Source of the DNA: Comamonadaceae bacterium
GTDB lineage: Bacteria > Pseudomonadota > Gammaproteobacteria > Burkholderiales > Burkholderiaceae_C
Reading direction: 5' to 3'
NCBI GenBank assembly: GCA_014190675.1
Contig: BJGT01000011.1
Span: 1 to 53,327, forward strand
Length of the DNA stretch: 53,327 bases
This document shows positions 1-6,967 of this stretch, piece after piece. The first letter of the stretch is position 1, and the number at the start of each line of letters is the position of its first letter. The notes under the pieces are model-generated. The model saw only the letters and a list, made by a program, of their open reading frames with translations. It had not been told where the DNA came from and searched no databases. The position numbers were made by a program, and so were the translations under genes.

Positions 1-78
1 GCCGTCATAAACATCTAAAAATCTCATCTTCCGGTTCTCCTGCACGTAGCGGGCCCGGCTTATGGGGGCATATTGCAT
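1..78 (-). CDS. ISNCY-type transposase, 5' end only (cut by window edge)
   Basis: The minus strand opens with ATG at 78 behind a strong ribosome site (GGAGGAG, about 80-86) and encodes MQYAPISRARYVQENRKMRF and a few more residues to the window edge. This N-terminus resembles transposases of the ISNCY group, which begin with a short segment before a helix-turn-helix of the type that recognises IS ends. Only 26 residues are visible, so the family call rests on remembered similarity and the intactness of the element cannot be judged. The direct repeats immediately upstream (90-122) support an insertion-sequence end here. Confidence 0.5.
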   Translation of the reverse strand, partial: MQYAPISRARYVQENRKMRFLDVYDG

Positions 79-89
79 GGCTCCTCCAC

Positions 90-122
90 AAACCGGACAG
101 ATTACTTGCTAAAAACCGGACA
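90..122. repeat. Paired direct repeats at presumed IS end
   Basis: AAACCGGACA occurs at 90-99 and again at 113-122, so the copies start 23 bases apart, about two helical turns. They lie just upstream of the transposase start, where terminal transposase-binding sites are expected. Seen directly; the role is inferred. Confidence 0.55.
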
Positions 123-164
123 ACCTACTTACTCCCGACAAATCTTTACTTAAAAGTTGCCTCT

Positions 165-183
165 TGTATCGCTAGTTGATACA
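165..183. promoter_or_regulatory. Inverted repeat ahead of higBA (probable HigA operator)
   Basis: TGTATC (165-170) and GATACA (178-183) form a perfect 6-bp inverted repeat with a 7-base spacer, ending 8 bases before the higB start codon. HigA-type antitoxins bind such palindromes in their own promoter to repress the operon. The palindrome is seen; the binding is inferred. Confidence 0.5.
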
Positions 184-191
184 CTAAAAGA

Positions 192-470
192 GTGATCAAA
201 TCATTTCGCCATAAGGGGCTACAGGCGTTTTTTGAAAAAGGCAGCAAGGCGGGCATCCAACCCCACCACGCTGACAAGCTCAATCGCCAACTGGCAGCCT
301 TGAACCAAGCCGCAATGCCGGAGCAGATGGATATTCCTGGTTGGCGGCTTCACTCTTTATCCGGTGGTTTAAATGGTCACTGGTCAGTTTGGATCAACGG
401 CAACTGGCGGTTGACCTTTATGTTCGTTGGTCAAGATGCCGTGTTGGTTAACTACCAGGACTACCACTAG
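192..470 (+). CDS. higB: HigB-type toxin (RelE/ParE superfamily)
   Basis: A 92-residue protein of the size and layout of HigB/plasmid-maintenance killer toxins, which are ribosome-dependent mRNA interferases. The N-terminus (IKSFRHKGLQAFFE) and the C-terminal beta-sheet region (NGHWSVWINGNWRLTF ... VNYQDYH) match the family pattern. The start is GTG at 192. The antitoxin gene follows 15 bases downstream in the same direction, the toxin-first order typical of hig loci. A palindrome at 165-183 probably serves as operator. The neighbouring insertion sequence suggests the pair arrived in mobile DNA. No frame disruption is visible, so the pair should be functional. Confidence 0.85.
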   Translation: MIKSFRHKGLQAFFEKGSKAGIQPHHADKLNRQLAALNQAAMPEQMDIPGWRLHSLSGGLNGHWSVWINGNWRLTFMFVGQDAVLVNYQDYH

Positions 471-485
471 ATTATTTGAAAGTTG

Positions 486-797
486 ATGATGACTATGCAC
501 AACCCTACTCACCCTGGCCTGATCATTCGTGATGACGTTTTGCCTGAACTGCAACTGAGCGTGAACGAAGCAGCAGCGCAGTTGGGCGTGTCGCGCGTCA
601 CTCTTTCACGTGTGATCAATGGGCGCTCTGCCATTACGGCCGAGATGGCTCTGCGTGTGGGTAAGTGGGTTGGTAATGGCCCTGAGATTTGGCTGCGTAT
701 GCAGGGGCAATACGACCTCTTTCAGGCGAAGAAAAAGGGTGGTCTGAAGGTTAAGAAAGCGAAGCGGCCTACGGTTGTTTCTGCCACGCCCGCATGA
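486..797 (+). CDS. higA: HigA-type antitoxin, XRE helix-turn-helix
   Basis: A 103-residue antitoxin paired with HigB. It begins in the usual HigA way (HNPTHPGLIIRDDVLPEL) and carries an XRE-type helix-turn-helix at about residues 25-60 (VNEAAAQLGVSRVTLSRVIN). The family motif GPEIWLRMQGQYDL follows, and the C-terminal tail is basic (KKKGGLKVKKAKR). ATG at 486 is preferred, although an in-frame TTG at 483 and ATGs at 489 and 495 are possible. HigA neutralises HigB by direct contact and represses the operon through the upstream palindrome. Confidence 0.87.
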   Translation: MMTMHNPTHPGLIIRDDVLPELQLSVNEAAAQLGVSRVTLSRVINGRSAITAEMALRVGKWVGNGPEIWLRMQGQYDLFQAKKKGGLKVKKAKRPTVVSATPA

Positions 798-856
798 AGG
801 TTTGAAGGCTTAAAAATGCTGCACCCTCGGTGCTGTTTGGCAGACGGTGATGCCAG

Positions 857-1246
857 TCAACCCAGCGAGTTGTCGCCACTCATATACACAAACACCTCCT
901 CAAACAGCGCGCCGCGCAGCCTAAAAAAATTGCAGTTGTGCTTGACCAGTTTGTCGCCGCCATGGGTGATGTTCTCCACCCGGAACCGGCTGGCGATGCG
1001 GTTTGGCCACTGCACCACGTGGTCAAAGTCGCCATGCCAGACCTGCGCGTAGCGGGCGTTGAGCCGCTCAAACATGGCGCGGATCTCGGTGTCGCGGCCC
1101 TGGTACAGGGTGCTGTAGGTGGCAATGGTGAAGCGGGCATCGGGCGTGAAGCAGGCCAGGGTGGCGGCCAGGTCCATACGGTCCACCGCGGCAAAGTAGT
1201 GCTCGGCCAGTTGGCTCGGGCTCAAGTCGTCAGTGGCTGGTGTCAT
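857..1246 (-). CDS. NTF2/SnoaL-like small protein of the catabolic island
   Basis: A 129-residue protein with the layout of the NTF2/SnoaL fold: an N-terminal helix pair (LAEHYFAAVDRMDLAATLACF), then the characteristic TPDARFTIATYSTLYQGRD strand-loop, and a C-terminal curved sheet ending in FEEVFVYMSGDNSLG. Members act as cyclases, isomerases or dehydratases, or as the small subunit of ring-hydroxylating oxygenases, so the fold alone does not give a reaction. The ATG overlaps the stop of the dioxygenase gene by 4 bases, making it the last gene of the minus-strand operon. A second NTF2-like domain occurs in the same island, fused to a tautomerase (4529-5092). Confidence 0.7.
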   Translation of the reverse strand: MTPATDDLSPSQLAEHYFAAVDRMDLAATLACFTPDARFTIATYSTLYQGRDTEIRAMFERLNARYAQVWHGDFDHVVQWPNRIASRFRVENITHGGDKLVKHNCNFFRLRGALFEEVFVYMSGDNSLG

Positions 1247-2088
1247 GGTGTGCTGGGTGTGGCGGGTGTGCTGGGTGCAAAACCCGCATCCTGCAGCGCC
1301 CTAAAGGCGGCCAGGGCCTGCTGGTGCTGCAGCCGGTCGGCTGGTGACAGGGCTTGTTGCAGGCGATGCTCCGGCACGAAGTGGCCAAGGTCCTGACCCC
1401 GCACGCACAGCGCATGGGGCTGCACAGCAGCCGTTGGCCGCACATGGGCCGGGATGTAGCTGATGGCCAGCCCAATGCGGCGGTCGCCGGTGTCATTGGC
1501 GCCTGAGGCGTGCACCAGGTCGGTGTGGTGCAGCGACATCTCACCCGCGCGCAGTGGCATGGCGCAACCGGTCTCGGCATCAAAGCGCTCGCTGATGCCC
1601 TGTCCGCGCCGGATCATGTTCATCGGCTCGGGCTTGTCATCGTGCGCAATGCTGCCCCAGCGGTGGCTGCCGGGCAGGGCTCGCATGCAGCCAGCGGCCT
1701 CAGATGCGTCCGACAAGGCCACCCAGGCGGTCACGTGCAGGTGCGGCGCCAGGTAAAAGTAGGTGCTGTCCTGGTGCCAACGCACAAAGGCGGCACTGTT
1801 CGCCTCTTTCAGGAACAGGGTGCTGTGGTAGACCAGAATGTCCGGCCCAATCAGGTCCTCCACCGCGTCCAAGATGCGGGGGTGGTGTACCAAGCGGTCA
1901 GCCCAGTCAAACAGCAGGTAAGACTTGGACTTTTCGGGGAAGTCAATCGGCGCGCCCCGGGCCGCTTCCCAGGCCTCAAGCTCGGCCCGTGCGGCCTGCG
2001 CTTCGGCAGTGGACAGCACCGGCACCGGGCAAACAAAGCCGTCGCGCTCATAGGCCGCCACCTGCGCCGGGCTCAGGCATTGGCTCAT
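1243..2088 (-). CDS. Phytanoyl-CoA dioxygenase (PhyH) family Fe(II)/2-oxoglutarate oxygenase
   Basis: A 281-residue PhyH-family protein. The iron-binding HxD is visible in RWHQDSTYF (about residue 115), and the distal His/2-oxoglutarate Arg region is HHTDLVHASGANDTGDRR (about 195-210). The sequence GCMRALPGSHRWG between them is also typical of the family. Such enzymes hydroxylate an unactivated carbon using O2 and 2-oxoglutarate. ATG at 2088 is chosen because it gives the usual family length and overlaps the racemase-like gene by ATGA; the longer open frame upstream is a shadow of that gene. In this island it may hydroxylate a ring or side chain so that later enzymes can open it (inference). 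Confidence 0.85.
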   Translation of the reverse strand: MSQCLSPAQVAAYERDGFVCPVPVLSTAEAQAARAELEAWEAARGAPIDFPEKSKSYLLFDWADRLVHHPRILDAVEDLIGPDILVYHSTLFLKEANSAAFVRWHQDSTYFYLAPHLHVTAWVALSDASEAAGCMRALPGSHRWGSIAHDDKPEPMNMIRRGQGISERFDAETGCAMPLRAGEMSLHHTDLVHASGANDTGDRRIGLAISYIPAHVRPTAAVQPHALCVRGQDLGHFVPEHRLQQALSPADRLQHQQALAAFRALQDAGFAPSTPATPSTP

Positions 2089-2858
2089 GGTTTGCCGGCA
2101 ACCTGCTGTTGGGCGGCCGCCATCATGGCTTCGAGCATGTCCAGCCGTGGGTGCAAGGGTTTGGGGTAGGCCTGGCGGCTCTGGCGCAGGCCCAGGCCCA
2201 GCGCGGCTTCGGCCATCTTGTAGCTCAAGGGGCCGGGGTTGATGACCGGCACCGGCAAGCGCGCTTCCAGGTAGGCATGGGCCTGGTGCATGGTGGTGGA
2301 GCCCAGGATCAGCACCTCGGCGCCGTCGACCTCGATCGCCAGCCGGGCCGCTGCTTCGAGCAGTGGAAACACCGCGTCTTCCTTGCCCGACAGCAGGCCC
2401 TGGTTGTCGGGCGGCACCTCGATCGCTCGCACCGAGGCGCACTTGTGGTGCAGACCCAACTCATCCAGCGCCTTTTTGTACAGCGGCTTCCAGCGGCTGG
2501 CCATGGTCAGGATGGAAAACCGGTCGCCCAACATCAAAGCGGTCAGCATGGACACCTTGCCGGGGCCGAACACCGGGATATCCAACACGCTGCGCAAAGC
2601 CGCCACGCCCGAGTCGCTCATGGTGTCGATGCAAACCGCGGCGTAGCCCTCGTCCTGCGCGCGGCAACCGGCCTCGAAGATGGAGGCGTCGGCCAGCACA
2701 AAATCATGGTGGCTGGAGTAGTTGACTGGCCCGGCCTTGACGCAGCGGTAGTCAAACACCAGCCCGGGGCCGAACTGCAGGCCGGCCAGTTGCTGCTGGC
2801 GCAGCAGCAGGTTGTCGGCCGACATGGCGAAGGGGACGATGACCAGTATCTTTTTCAT
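2085..2858 (-). CDS. Asp/Glu/hydantoin racemase superfamily protein, second Cys replaced
   Basis: A 257-residue protein starting MKKILVIVPFAMS, with the two-domain layout of the Asp/Glu/hydantoin racemase family. The first catalytic cysteine is present (YAAVCIDTMSDSG, about residue 75). The second, expected in a LGC-type motif of the C-terminal domain, is Ser in ILGSTTMHQAH. Two-base racemases need both cysteines, so this enzyme may be a one-base isomerase, a hydrolase or a decarboxylase instead (inference). It overlaps the PhyH gene downstream and lies 46 bases after the isochorismatase-family gene. The context suggests action on a hydantoin-like or carbamoyl/amide intermediate. Confidence 0.8.
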   Translation of the reverse strand: MKKILVIVPFAMSADNLLLRQQQLAGLQFGPGLVFDYRCVKAGPVNYSSHHDFVLADASIFEAGCRAQDEGYAAVCIDTMSDSGVAALRSVLDIPVFGPGKVSMLTALMLGDRFSILTMASRWKPLYKKALDELGLHHKCASVRAIEVPPDNQGLLSGKEDAVFPLLEAAARLAIEVDGAEVLILGSTTMHQAHAYLEARLPVPVINPGPLSYKMAEAALGLGLRQSRQAYPKPLHPRLDMLEAMMAAAQQQVAGKP

Positions 2859-2904
2859 AGCAAACTATTCAATGGTGACGTGGCTTAGCAGCACTTTTCC
2901 TTGA

Positions 2905-3582
2905 TTACGCCACCGCAGACTGCAGCTCAGCCAGCGCCTCGTCGCAAGAACGCACCCGGCCAAACAGGCGCTGGAAGTTGCGCATGGTCACCTGGTGCAG
3001 GTCTTCGTGGGTGGTGCCGCAGGCGTCTTCCACCAGGGTCACGCCGTAGCCGCGGTCAGCGGCTTCGCGGGCGGTGGTTTCGACGCACATATTGGTCGAG
3101 ACCCCTGTCAGGTACAGCTGCTCGCAGCCCAGGGCGCGCAGCAGGCTGTCGATGTTGGTGGAGGCGAAGGCGCCGATGGTGGTCTTGCGCAGCACGTGTT
3201 CGCCGGGCAGGGGCTTGAGCTCGTCCAGGATCTCGTGCTCGCGGCTGCCTACAAAGTTGCGGAACTCGGTGAACAGGCGGCGCATGTGCAGCGGCGCATC
3301 CAGCGCGTCGGCATGGGCTGCGCCAATGGTCACGTGCAGCACCGGCCGGCCCAGCTGGCTAAAGTGCGTGCGCAGCCGCAGCGTGTTGGGCAGCACCTGC
3401 TGTTCGATGCGTGCAAAGCGGTAGTCGGCCACGCGGGAGCCCTCGGCCTGCAGCTTGCGCGCCAGCGCGCCCTGGCGAGAGCCGGTGGCGTACTGCATGT
3501 CGATCATCACCAGCGCCGCGCGCGACAGGTCGATGGGGCGCTCGGTCATGTAGGCGCGGATGTAGTCGGCAGGGGCATTCAT
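2905..3582 (-). CDS. Isochorismatase-family cysteine hydrolase
   Basis: A 225-residue protein of the isochorismatase/nicotinamidase/N-carbamoylsarcosine amidase superfamily. The catalytic triad is visible: Asp in ALVMIDMQYA (about residue 28), Lys in LRKTTIGAF (about 140) and the nucleophile Cys in TGVSTNMCVE (about 170). Such enzymes usually hydrolyse C-N bonds of amides or carbamoyl groups. ATG at 3582 gives the normal family start and overlaps the upstream deacetylase stop by 4 bases, so translation is probably coupled. It differs clearly from the second family member at 6964-7650, which suggests two separate amide-hydrolysis steps. Confidence 0.85.
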   Translation of the reverse strand: MNAPADYIRAYMTERPIDLSRAALVMIDMQYATGSRQGALARKLQAEGSRVADYRFARIEQQVLPNTLRLRTHFSQLGRPVLHVTIGAAHADALDAPLHMRRLFTEFRNFVGSREHEILDELKPLPGEHVLRKTTIGAFASTNIDSLLRALGCEQLYLTGVSTNMCVETTAREAADRGYGVTLVEDACGTTHEDLHQVTMRNFQRLFGRVRSCDEALAELQSAVA

Positions 3583-4508
3583 GACGGTTCTTTCTGGCCC
3601 GCCTGTGTGGCGGGCTGGGTTTGTTGGCGGTAGCTGGCAATGATCTCGGAGCCGGTGGCGCACCAGACGCCGCTGTGCGACAGCACATAGTCCAGCGCCC
3701 GTGCCAGGTACTCGATGCGGTGTGGCTGGCCCATGATGAAGGGGTGGACCGCGATGTTCATCACCTGGCCGCTCACGGCACCTTCGGCGTACAGGGTGTC
3801 GAACTCGTCGCAGATTTTCTGGGCAAAGGCGGCGCCCTCCTGGCCGCGCCGCCAGGCGATGCTGTCATTGATCTCCATGCTGTAGGGCAAAGAGTACAAC
3901 TCACCCTGTCGCACTTGGATAGGGGTGGGCTGGTCGTCGTGGTACAGGTCACACAGGTAGCCGATGCCGGCTTCGGCCACCAGGTCGGGGGTGTTCAGGG
4001 TGTTGGAGGCGGCCGGTGAAAACCAGCCCGGCAGGCCGCGCCCGGTGAACTGCCGGTGGATGTGCTGGCATTCGTCAATGGCGGCGCGTTCGTCGGCTTC
4101 GCTCAGGTTCCAGTGGTAACGCGTGTTGTACAGGCCGTGCGACATGAACTCCCAGCGGCGCTTGAGCATGGCCTCGGCAATCTCGGGGTACATCTGCAGC
4201 ACCGCCATCGACAGCGACACGGTGCAGGGCACCTGAAAGCGGTCAAACACCTCCATCAGCCGCCAAACGCCCACGCGGTTGCCGTAATCGCGCAGGCCGT
4301 AGCCCAGGATGTCGGGGTGCGGCAGCCGGGGCCAGGGGTCGCGTACACGGATGAGTTCGGGCAAAAACTCGTAGTGCTCGATGTTGGGCGCCACCCACAG
4401 CGCCACCCGGGCGCCGCCGGGCCAATGCAGCGGCGGCCGCTCGGGTGCGGCCGAGTAGGCGATGCGCTCAGGCACAAGCTGATTTGCAGGCATGATCGGT
4501 GTTTTCAT
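3579..4508 (-). CDS. PuuE/allantoinase-like polysaccharide deacetylase family, paralogue A
   Basis: A 309-residue NodB-fold protein of the PuuE (cofactor-free allantoinase) branch. It shows HWPGGARVALWVAPNIE near residue 30, the DYGNRVGVWR motif, FMSHGLYNTR with the conserved His, an SPAASNTLNTPDLV segment and VHPFIMGQPHRIE near the C-terminus. PuuE relatives open cyclic amides such as allantoin. Two paralogues (5103-6056 and 6053-6967) lie in the same island. The start is ATG at 4508, although ATG 4493 is possible. Its 5' end faces the plus-strand tautomerase gene with only 20 bases between, so any separate promoter must lie inside a neighbouring coding region. Confidence 0.85.
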   Translation of the reverse strand: MKTPIMPANQLVPERIAYSAAPERPPLHWPGGARVALWVAPNIEHYEFLPELIRVRDPWPRLPHPDILGYGLRDYGNRVGVWRLMEVFDRFQVPCTVSLSMAVLQMYPEIAEAMLKRRWEFMSHGLYNTRYHWNLSEADERAAIDECQHIHRQFTGRGLPGWFSPAASNTLNTPDLVAEAGIGYLCDLYHDDQPTPIQVRQGELYSLPYSMEINDSIAWRRGQEGAAFAQKICDEFDTLYAEGAVSGQVMNIAVHPFIMGQPHRIEYLARALDYVLSHSGVWCATGSEIIASYRQQTQPATQAGQKEPS

Positions 4509-4528
4509 ATCGACACGGGGAGACCGAC

Positions 4529-5092
4529 ATGCCAGTGATTGCCATTACCTTGTTGCCAGGCTATGGCGCCGAGACCGAGGCCCGGCTGGTGCAGCGGGTG
4601 GCGCTGGCCGCCCGCTCGGTGATTGCCGCGCCGGCCGCCGGCACCACCGTGATGGTGCACCACGCCAGCACCTATCAGCGCGATGGCCGGGTGGTCACCG
4701 CCGGTGGTGCCGCGCGACCAGTTGCCAGTGCGCTGGTGCGCCGGTTTTTGGACCACATGCAAGCGCGTGAGCTGACCCAGGCGCAGCAGTTTCTGGCACC
4801 AGAGTTTGTGATGCGTTTCCCGGGTGGCGCCACCTTGCACCGCCTCGAAGAACTGGTGCAGTGGGCAAAAACCCGCTACCAGCGGGTGGCCAAAGTGTTT
4901 GACCAGTTTGACGAGTGCTGGACCGACCAGGGCGCCGTGGTGTACTGCGCTGGCACGCTGGAAGGGATCTGGCCTGACGGCTCGGCCTTTGCGGGCGTTC
5001 GCTTCATTGACCGCTTTGTGCTGGTCGACGGGCTGATCCGCCAGCAGGACGTCTGGAACGACCTGGCCGAAGCCCGCCCCGCCGCCGCCTGA
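4529..5092 (+). CDS. Tautomerase-NTF2/SnoaL fusion protein, opposite strand to the island
   Basis: ATG at 4529 follows a good ribosome site (GGGGAG, 4517-4522) and is followed at once by Pro (MPVIAITLLPGYG). After Met removal this gives the N-terminal Pro used as catalytic base in 4-oxalocrotonate tautomerase-fold enzymes. Residues 1-63 form that domain, although no Arg equivalent to Arg11 of 4-OT is seen. Residues about 70-180 form an NTF2/SnoaL-like domain (ALVRRFLDHMQARELTQAQQ ... RFIDRFVLVDGLIRQQDVW). The fusion of a tautomerase with an SnoaL domain suggests two consecutive isomerisation or dehydration steps on an enol/keto intermediate (inference). It is the only plus-strand gene between 857 and 7650, tucked between two minus-strand genes with gaps of 20 and 10 bases. 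Confidence 0.75.
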   Translation: MPVIAITLLPGYGAETEARLVQRVALAARSVIAAPAAGTTVMVHHASTYQRDGRVVTAGGAARPVASALVRRFLDHMQARELTQAQQFLAPEFVMRFPGGATLHRLEELVQWAKTRYQRVAKVFDQFDECWTDQGAVVYCAGTLEGIWPDGSAFAGVRFIDRFVLVDGLIRQQDVWNDLAEARPAAA

Positions 5093-5102
5093 AGCGCTGG
5101 CC

Positions 5103-6056
5103 TCAGGCCTGGGCTGCGGTCCAGGCATCCAGAATCTCGCTGCCGGTGGCGGCCCACACACCACGGTGCGCCATGATGTGTTTGAGCGCCTGCTCTAGCG
5201 CGCCGATGCGGTAGGGCTGGCCGATCACCCAGGGGTGCAAAGAGATGGCCATTACCCGGCCACCCTGGGTGGCGGACTCGCGGTACAGCAGGTCAAACTG
5301 GTCGCACAACTGGTCACGGAAGTCATCCTCGGTGTGGTGGTTCTGCACCAGGATGGTGTGGTCGTCGATGTCGATCGGGTGCGGCATGGCGTGCAGGGTT
5401 TTGGCCGGCGTGTGCATGGGGTAGGGCATGTCGTCATTGACCCAATCGCACACATAGTCCAGCCCGGCCTCACCCAGCAGCGCCAGCGTGTTGGCCGATT
5501 CCGACTTGGCCGGTGACAGCCAGCCGCGCACCGGCTGTCCCGAGGCCTGGCGCAAAATGGCCAGGGTGCTGCTGATGAGCTGGGCTTCGTCGTCCGGCGC
5601 CAGCCCGGCGTGGTGCAGGTGGTCCATGTCCAGGCCGTTGGCGATCACCTCCCAGCCTTGCCCGGTGCAGGCCTCGAGCAGACTGGGGTAGCGCAGCGCC
5701 ACCGCTGCATTGACCGCCACCGAGGCCCGGATCTGGTGCTCGGCCAGCGCCTGCATGATGCGAAAAATACCCACCCGGTTGCCGTAGTCGCGCAGGGTGT
5801 AGTGGCGCAGGTCTGGGTAGGCCGTCATCATGGCGCCCGGTGGCTTGAAGGGCACGCCCTTCATATTCAGCGGAAACCACTCCAGCGCCGGCACCACCCA
5901 CAGCGCCACCCGGGCGCCGCCCGGCCACTGCACCGGTTTGCGCTTGGGCAACATGGACCAGTCGTAGTGACTGTGGTCCATGCCGTAGCGGCGCAGCGGG
6001 TACTCCAGGTGGGCATCGGGCAGGCCCGCCTTGACGGTCTCGGGGGCGGCGCTCAT
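5103..6056 (-). CDS. PuuE-like polysaccharide deacetylase family, paralogue B (altered active-site motif)
   Basis: A 317-residue paralogue of the two neighbouring PuuE-like proteins, sharing VQWPGGARVALWVVP, LRDYGNRVGIFRI, GWLSPAKSESANTLALL and LHPWVIGQPYRI. Where paralogues A and C have SHG in the FMSHG/FYSHG motif, this protein has IANGLDMDHLH, so the conserved His is Asn. This suggests a different substrate or a changed mechanism. The start at 6056 overlaps the stop of paralogue C by ATGA, so the two are almost certainly co-translated. It converges on the tautomerase fusion gene with a 10-base gap. Confidence 0.85.
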   Translation of the reverse strand: MSAAPETVKAGLPDAHLEYPLRRYGMDHSHYDWSMLPKRKPVQWPGGARVALWVVPALEWFPLNMKGVPFKPPGAMMTAYPDLRHYTLRDYGNRVGIFRIMQALAEHQIRASVAVNAAVALRYPSLLEACTGQGWEVIANGLDMDHLHHAGLAPDDEAQLISSTLAILRQASGQPVRGWLSPAKSESANTLALLGEAGLDYVCDWVNDDMPYPMHTPAKTLHAMPHPIDIDDHTILVQNHHTEDDFRDQLCDQFDLLYRESATQGGRVMAISLHPWVIGQPYRIGALEQALKHIMAHRGVWAATGSEILDAWTAAQA

Positions 6057-6967
6057 GGGCTGTCTCCTGCCGGCTGCGCGGCAGCAGCAAAGGCGTCGAA
6101 ATAATGGGTGTTGAAATGCTGGGCAATCTCGCGCCCGGTCGCCAGCCAGACCTTGTCGTGGCTGGTGATGTAGGACAGCGCCTCTTCAAAGGCCGCCATG
6201 CGGTAGGGCTGACCCACCAGGTAAGGGTGCAGGGGAATGCACATCACCGTGCCGGATTGCTCACCCTCTTCATACAGCCGGTCGAACTGGCGTTTGAGGA
6301 TGTCGGCATAGCGCCGCGGCTGCACCAGGTTGACGTTGTAGACGATGGTGTCGTTCATCTCCAGCGAATAGGGCACGCTGGTTAGCCGGCCCTGGCGCAC
6401 CTTGACCGGGCCTGGCTGGTCGTCATGGAACAGGTCGCACACATAGGTCAGGCCCATCTCGGCCACCAGGTCCAGCGTGCGCTCTGTGTAGGTCAGGGCT
6501 GGGGCCAGCCAGCCGTCCAGCTTTTGGCCGGTGTACTGGCGCACGGTGTCGATCGAGTCCTGGATCACGGCGCGTTCCTGCGCCTCGGTCATGCCCATCA
6601 GGTAGCGCGTGTTGTAAGTGCCGTGCGAGTAAAACTCCCAGCCCTTGTCGGCGCAGGCCTGGATCACCTCGGGGTGGTGCTGGCACATCGCCACATTGAG
6701 CGAGACGCTGCCGCGCATATTGCAGCGCTGCATGGCCTCTAACATGCGCCAGAAGCCGACCCGGTTGCCGTAGTCGCGGTACGAGTAGTTCAGCACATCG
6801 GGCGCCGGCCGGGCCCAGGCGGCACGCGCCGGGTTTTTGGGCGGGTTGAGTTCATAGAACTCGACATTGGGCGCCACCCAGAACGCCACCCGGGCGCCAC
6901 CCGGCCATTCGATGCGCGGGCGCTTGTTGTAGGGCAGGTAGTCGTAAAAGCCGGGGTCGCGCTTCAC
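6053..6967 (-). CDS. PuuE-like polysaccharide deacetylase family, paralogue C
   Basis: A 304-residue NodB-fold, PuuE-like protein. Visible motifs are EWPGGARVAFWVAPNVE, YRDYGNRVGFWRM, EFYSHGTYNTRY (conserved His present), GWLAPALTYTERTLDLV and LHPYLVGQPYRM. PuuE-type proteins open ring amides without a metal, while classical CE4 deacetylases need a TxDD motif that is not seen here. ATG at 6967 overlaps the stop of the upstream isochorismatase-family gene by 4 bases, and its own stop overlaps paralogue B in the same way. The start context resembles paralogue A more than B, so A and C may be the more recent duplicates (impression only). Confidence 0.85.
   Translation of the reverse strand: MKRDPGFYDYLPYNKRPRIEWPGGARVAFWVAPNVEFYELNPPKNPARAAWARPAPDVLNYSYRDYGNRVGFWRMLEAMQRCNMRGSVSLNVAMCQHHPEVIQACADKGWEFYSHGTYNTRYLMGMTEAQERAVIQDSIDTVRQYTGQKLDGWLAPALTYTERTLDLVAEMGLTYVCDLFHDDQPGPVKVRQGRLTSVPYSLEMNDTIVYNVNLVQPRRYADILKRQFDRLYEEGEQSGTVMCIPLHPYLVGQPYRMAAFEEALSYITSHDKVWLATGREIAQHFNTHYFDAFAAAAQPAGDSP

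Noticed and set aside
2089-2442. 118-residue N-terminal extension of the PhyH gene
   Set aside because: It lies within the racemase-like gene in another frame and has low-complexity Arg/Gly/Pro composition; ATG 2088 gives the normal family length and an ATGA overlap.
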